DNA of 64,000 nucleotides from positions 310,001-374,000 of the forward strand of contig NZ_CP016591.1 in NCBI RefSeq assembly GCF_001698205.1, written 5' to 3'. Shown one piece after another: positions 62,648 to 64,000 of the stretch (position 1 is its first letter; the number at the start of each line of letters is the position of its first letter). The notes below the pieces were generated by a model. The model made no database searches, was not told the origin of the DNA, and saw only the letters and a list, made by a program, of their open reading frames with translations. The translations under genes were made by a program, and so were the position numbers. The DNA comes from Tsuneonella dongtanensis (GTDB lineage: Bacteria; Pseudomonadota; Alphaproteobacteria; Sphingomonadales; Sphingomonadaceae).

Positions 62648-64000
62648 CTATCCCTTCTTCGCTCCGAAGCGCGGGATCTGGTAATCGGGGCGCAGCCAGC
62701 GGATGTGGCCTTGCGCCTCTTCCGCCGCGCGCTCGGCGTTGAGCGCCACCAGCCGCCGGACGATCTCGGCGGGGGGGCAGAGGCGCGCGGCGCCATTCCT
62801 CGCCCCAGCCATAGGCATCGGCCACCGCCTGGTCGAGATCGTCGTGCAGCTTGGCGACGATATAGGCGCGCGCGGCGGTCGCGGCGGCCTCTTGGCTTGG
62901 TGGCAGGTTCCCCTCGCGGATCGGCGCGACGAAGTTGTAGAGCCCGGTCATGGTGAGCCTGGGGTTCTCCGCCAGCGCCGCCTTGCGCGCCGCGTCAAGC
63001 CGCTCGGCGATCGCTGCCACCGCCTCGGAGCGGTCCGGGAAGGGAAAGGGGTCGAAGACGCTCCCCTTGGTATACCGCGGTCGATCCTCCAAAGTTGCGC
63101 CTTGCTCCAGTGCCCACTCGTCATGGATTGATGAAGAGAGGACACCGAAGTCGCTCCATTCACTCGACCCGAGAACCACAATCATGTTGTCCGGCAGGAT
63201 TTCGCCTGGGAGCGCATGGAAAACTCGGTGTTTCGAGGTCTCAGAGGTGCCGATGACGAGCGGCAGACCTGTCAAGGCGGGTCGCAAATCGCGGCGTGGT
63301 TCTCCGAATATCCACCAAAGATCACGGTAGCTTTGCCGATTGTTCACTGCTCGCCCGTTTGGTTTCCCATCTTCATCAAGAGTGTCTCGCACTTCTTTGA
63401 GCACGTGCTGATACACCTCGGGAAACCGGTCCATCACCTCCTGCTCGGTCAGACCGAACAGGTCGATCACCATCACCCCGCGCGGGCGCTGGAGGAGGTC
63501 GCGGCCGTTGCGGTAGTCGCGGATGTGGGCTTCGAGCCCCGGCCGCCGCCCGAGTCCCAGCTCGCGCGCTTTCGCCGGGGTGACGATGAAGCCCGCGCCC
63601 ATGAGCTGAACCCCGCGCCCACACAGTCCATGATTAGCCTTGAGTGGCACGATCTGCGTCACGTCGGTGCCCACCGACAGGTCGGCATTGATCCGCCCGC
63701 GCTCGTCGCGCTCGCCGAGTTCGGGCTTGTCGGTGTCGAGCCCGCGTTCGCCGGTGATCTCGACGAGCCGCCCTTCGCCCGGTCCTGCTTCGGCCACGGT
63801 CATCGCGATCCGCACCGCCGCCGCGCCTTCGCCCACGCGGGTCCACGGGTGATCGGGAATGGCGAGCGTGAGGTGGAGTTTGCCGGGAGAGGAAGCGGGA
63901 CCCCGGCTCGGGGGCCGGGGTGACGAAGATGGTTGGGTTTCTTTCTCACCGTCACCCCGGACTTGATCCGGGGTCCCGCTTTCTTCTTCCGCCAGCCAGT
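62648..64000 (-). pseudogene. C-terminal part of an MmeI-like DNA methyltransferase/restriction protein, frameshifted, cut by the window edge
   Basis: The open frame enters from beyond 64000 and reads through to about 62778. The sequence (VMVIDLFGLTEQEVMDRFPEV, NNRQSYRDLWWIFGEPRRDL, SSEWSDFGVLSSSIHDEWAL, GSVFDPFPFPD) matches the target-recognition and C-terminal helical part of MmeI-type DNA-modification enzymes. At a G7 run (62771-62777) the frame breaks; dropping one base restores the family end ([21 protein letters not shown], stop 62650-62648). Unshifted, it reads on to 62616 with an unrelated tail. The methylase catalytic motif and any nuclease part lie outside the window. It also carries an in-frame palindromic repeat at 63893-63981. 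Confidence 0.65.
63893..63981. repeat. Palindromic repeat of the GGACC/GGGGTGAC type inside a coding frame
   Basis: Outer 14-bp arms AAGCGGGACCCCGG (63893-63906) and CCGGGGTCCCGCTT (63968-63981) are exact complements. Inner arms CCGGGGTGAC (63915-63924) and GTCACCCCGG (63951-63960) are too. The 89-bp element resembles the dispersed intergenic palindromes common in sphingomonads, but here the methyltransferase frame stays open across it. Confidence 0.8.

Overview
The window is high-GC chromosomal DNA from an alphaproteobacterium. It is most likely a sphingomonad of the Erythrobacteraceae type (Erythrobacter, Altererythrobacter, Qipengyuania and relatives). The reasons are the gene order DUF3576 lipoprotein-leuS-lptE-holA, the rnd-lptC-lptA block, exosortase-A-associated polysaccharide genes, PHB metabolism genes, frequent GTG and TTG starts, and a GGACC/GGGGTGAC palindromic repeat typical of this order as I remember it. 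Genus is an inference from recall; no search was run. I saw no rRNA, tRNA, CRISPR array, prophage or transposase gene. It reads as a mostly ordinary core chromosome, with accessory character only at the far right end.

Layout. 1-2.0 kb: glnK-amtB nitrogen-sensing operon on the minus strand behind a near-perfect sigma-54 promoter. 2.0-5.0 kb: nuclease-fold protein, PNPOx-like protein and DUF853 ATPase, minus strand. 5.0-11.6 kb, plus strand: a PabB-PabC fusion, an RluA-family synthase, ArfB, L33, LolA, a terminator, XthA, RibA and an acetyltransferase. 11.6-16.7 kb: a tightly packed minus-strand run from an SPFH membrane protein and a ribbon-helix-helix protein down to phosphatidylserine decarboxylase, with an 11-bp-phased operator-like repeat upstream. 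16.9-18.8 kb: DUF465, TerC and a periplasmic NTF2-like protein. 18.9-20.7 kb: recQ. 20.8-26.0 kb: small lipoproteins, then acyl-CoA dehydrogenase, CoA transferase, thiolase and phenylalanine hydroxylase. 26.1-29.5 kb, minus strand: lipoprotein, GlsB-type protein, UppP and an ABC exporter. 29.6-33.3 kb: PHB depolymerase, DUF4126, thiolase and MaoC hydratase. 33.4-37.9 kb: an exosortase-A-linked O-glycosylation ligase with an unlisted 41-residue protein in front, a divergent glycosyltransferase and a large acidic membrane protein. 38.1-44.2 kb: gltBD. 44.2-46.3 kb: acetyltransferase and a LuxR-type regulator with its own lux-box-like palindrome. 46.3-50.3 kb: ung, ribonuclease D, lptC, lptA and a polyprenyl-phosphate sugar transferase. 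50.5-55.0 kb: holA, lptE, leuS and DUF3576, minus strand. 55.4-62.5 kb: secreted protein, phaB, OmpA-like, RHH protein, ChrA, small membrane protein, MurA and GalU. 62.6-64.0 kb: C-terminal part of an MmeI-like DNA methyltransferase/restriction protein running off the right edge.

How the genes work together. Nitrogen: GlnK/AmtB sense and import ammonium, while GltB/GltD fix it into glutamate. Envelope: LolA, LptA, LptC, LptE, Psd, UppP, MurA, OmpA-like protein, GalU, the sugar transferase and the exosortase-linked ligase and glycosyltransferase cover lipoprotein and LPS transport, peptidoglycan precursors and exopolysaccharide. Carbon storage: PhaZ and PhaB, with thiolases and MaoC hydratase, serve PHB and fatty-acid turnover. 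Information: RecQ, XthA, Ung, HolA, LeuS, L33, ArfB.

The items most worth a second look are the exosortase-linked 41-residue small protein, the RHH/SPFH operon and its phased operator, the LuxR solo with lux box, a long palindrome lodged inside a terminator loop, a 21-bp inverted-repeat element before galU, a RibA gene with no ordinary start codon, and the MmeI-like gene that carries both an in-frame palindromic repeat and a frameshift in a G7 tract. I found no clearly new multi-gene defence or metabolic system.
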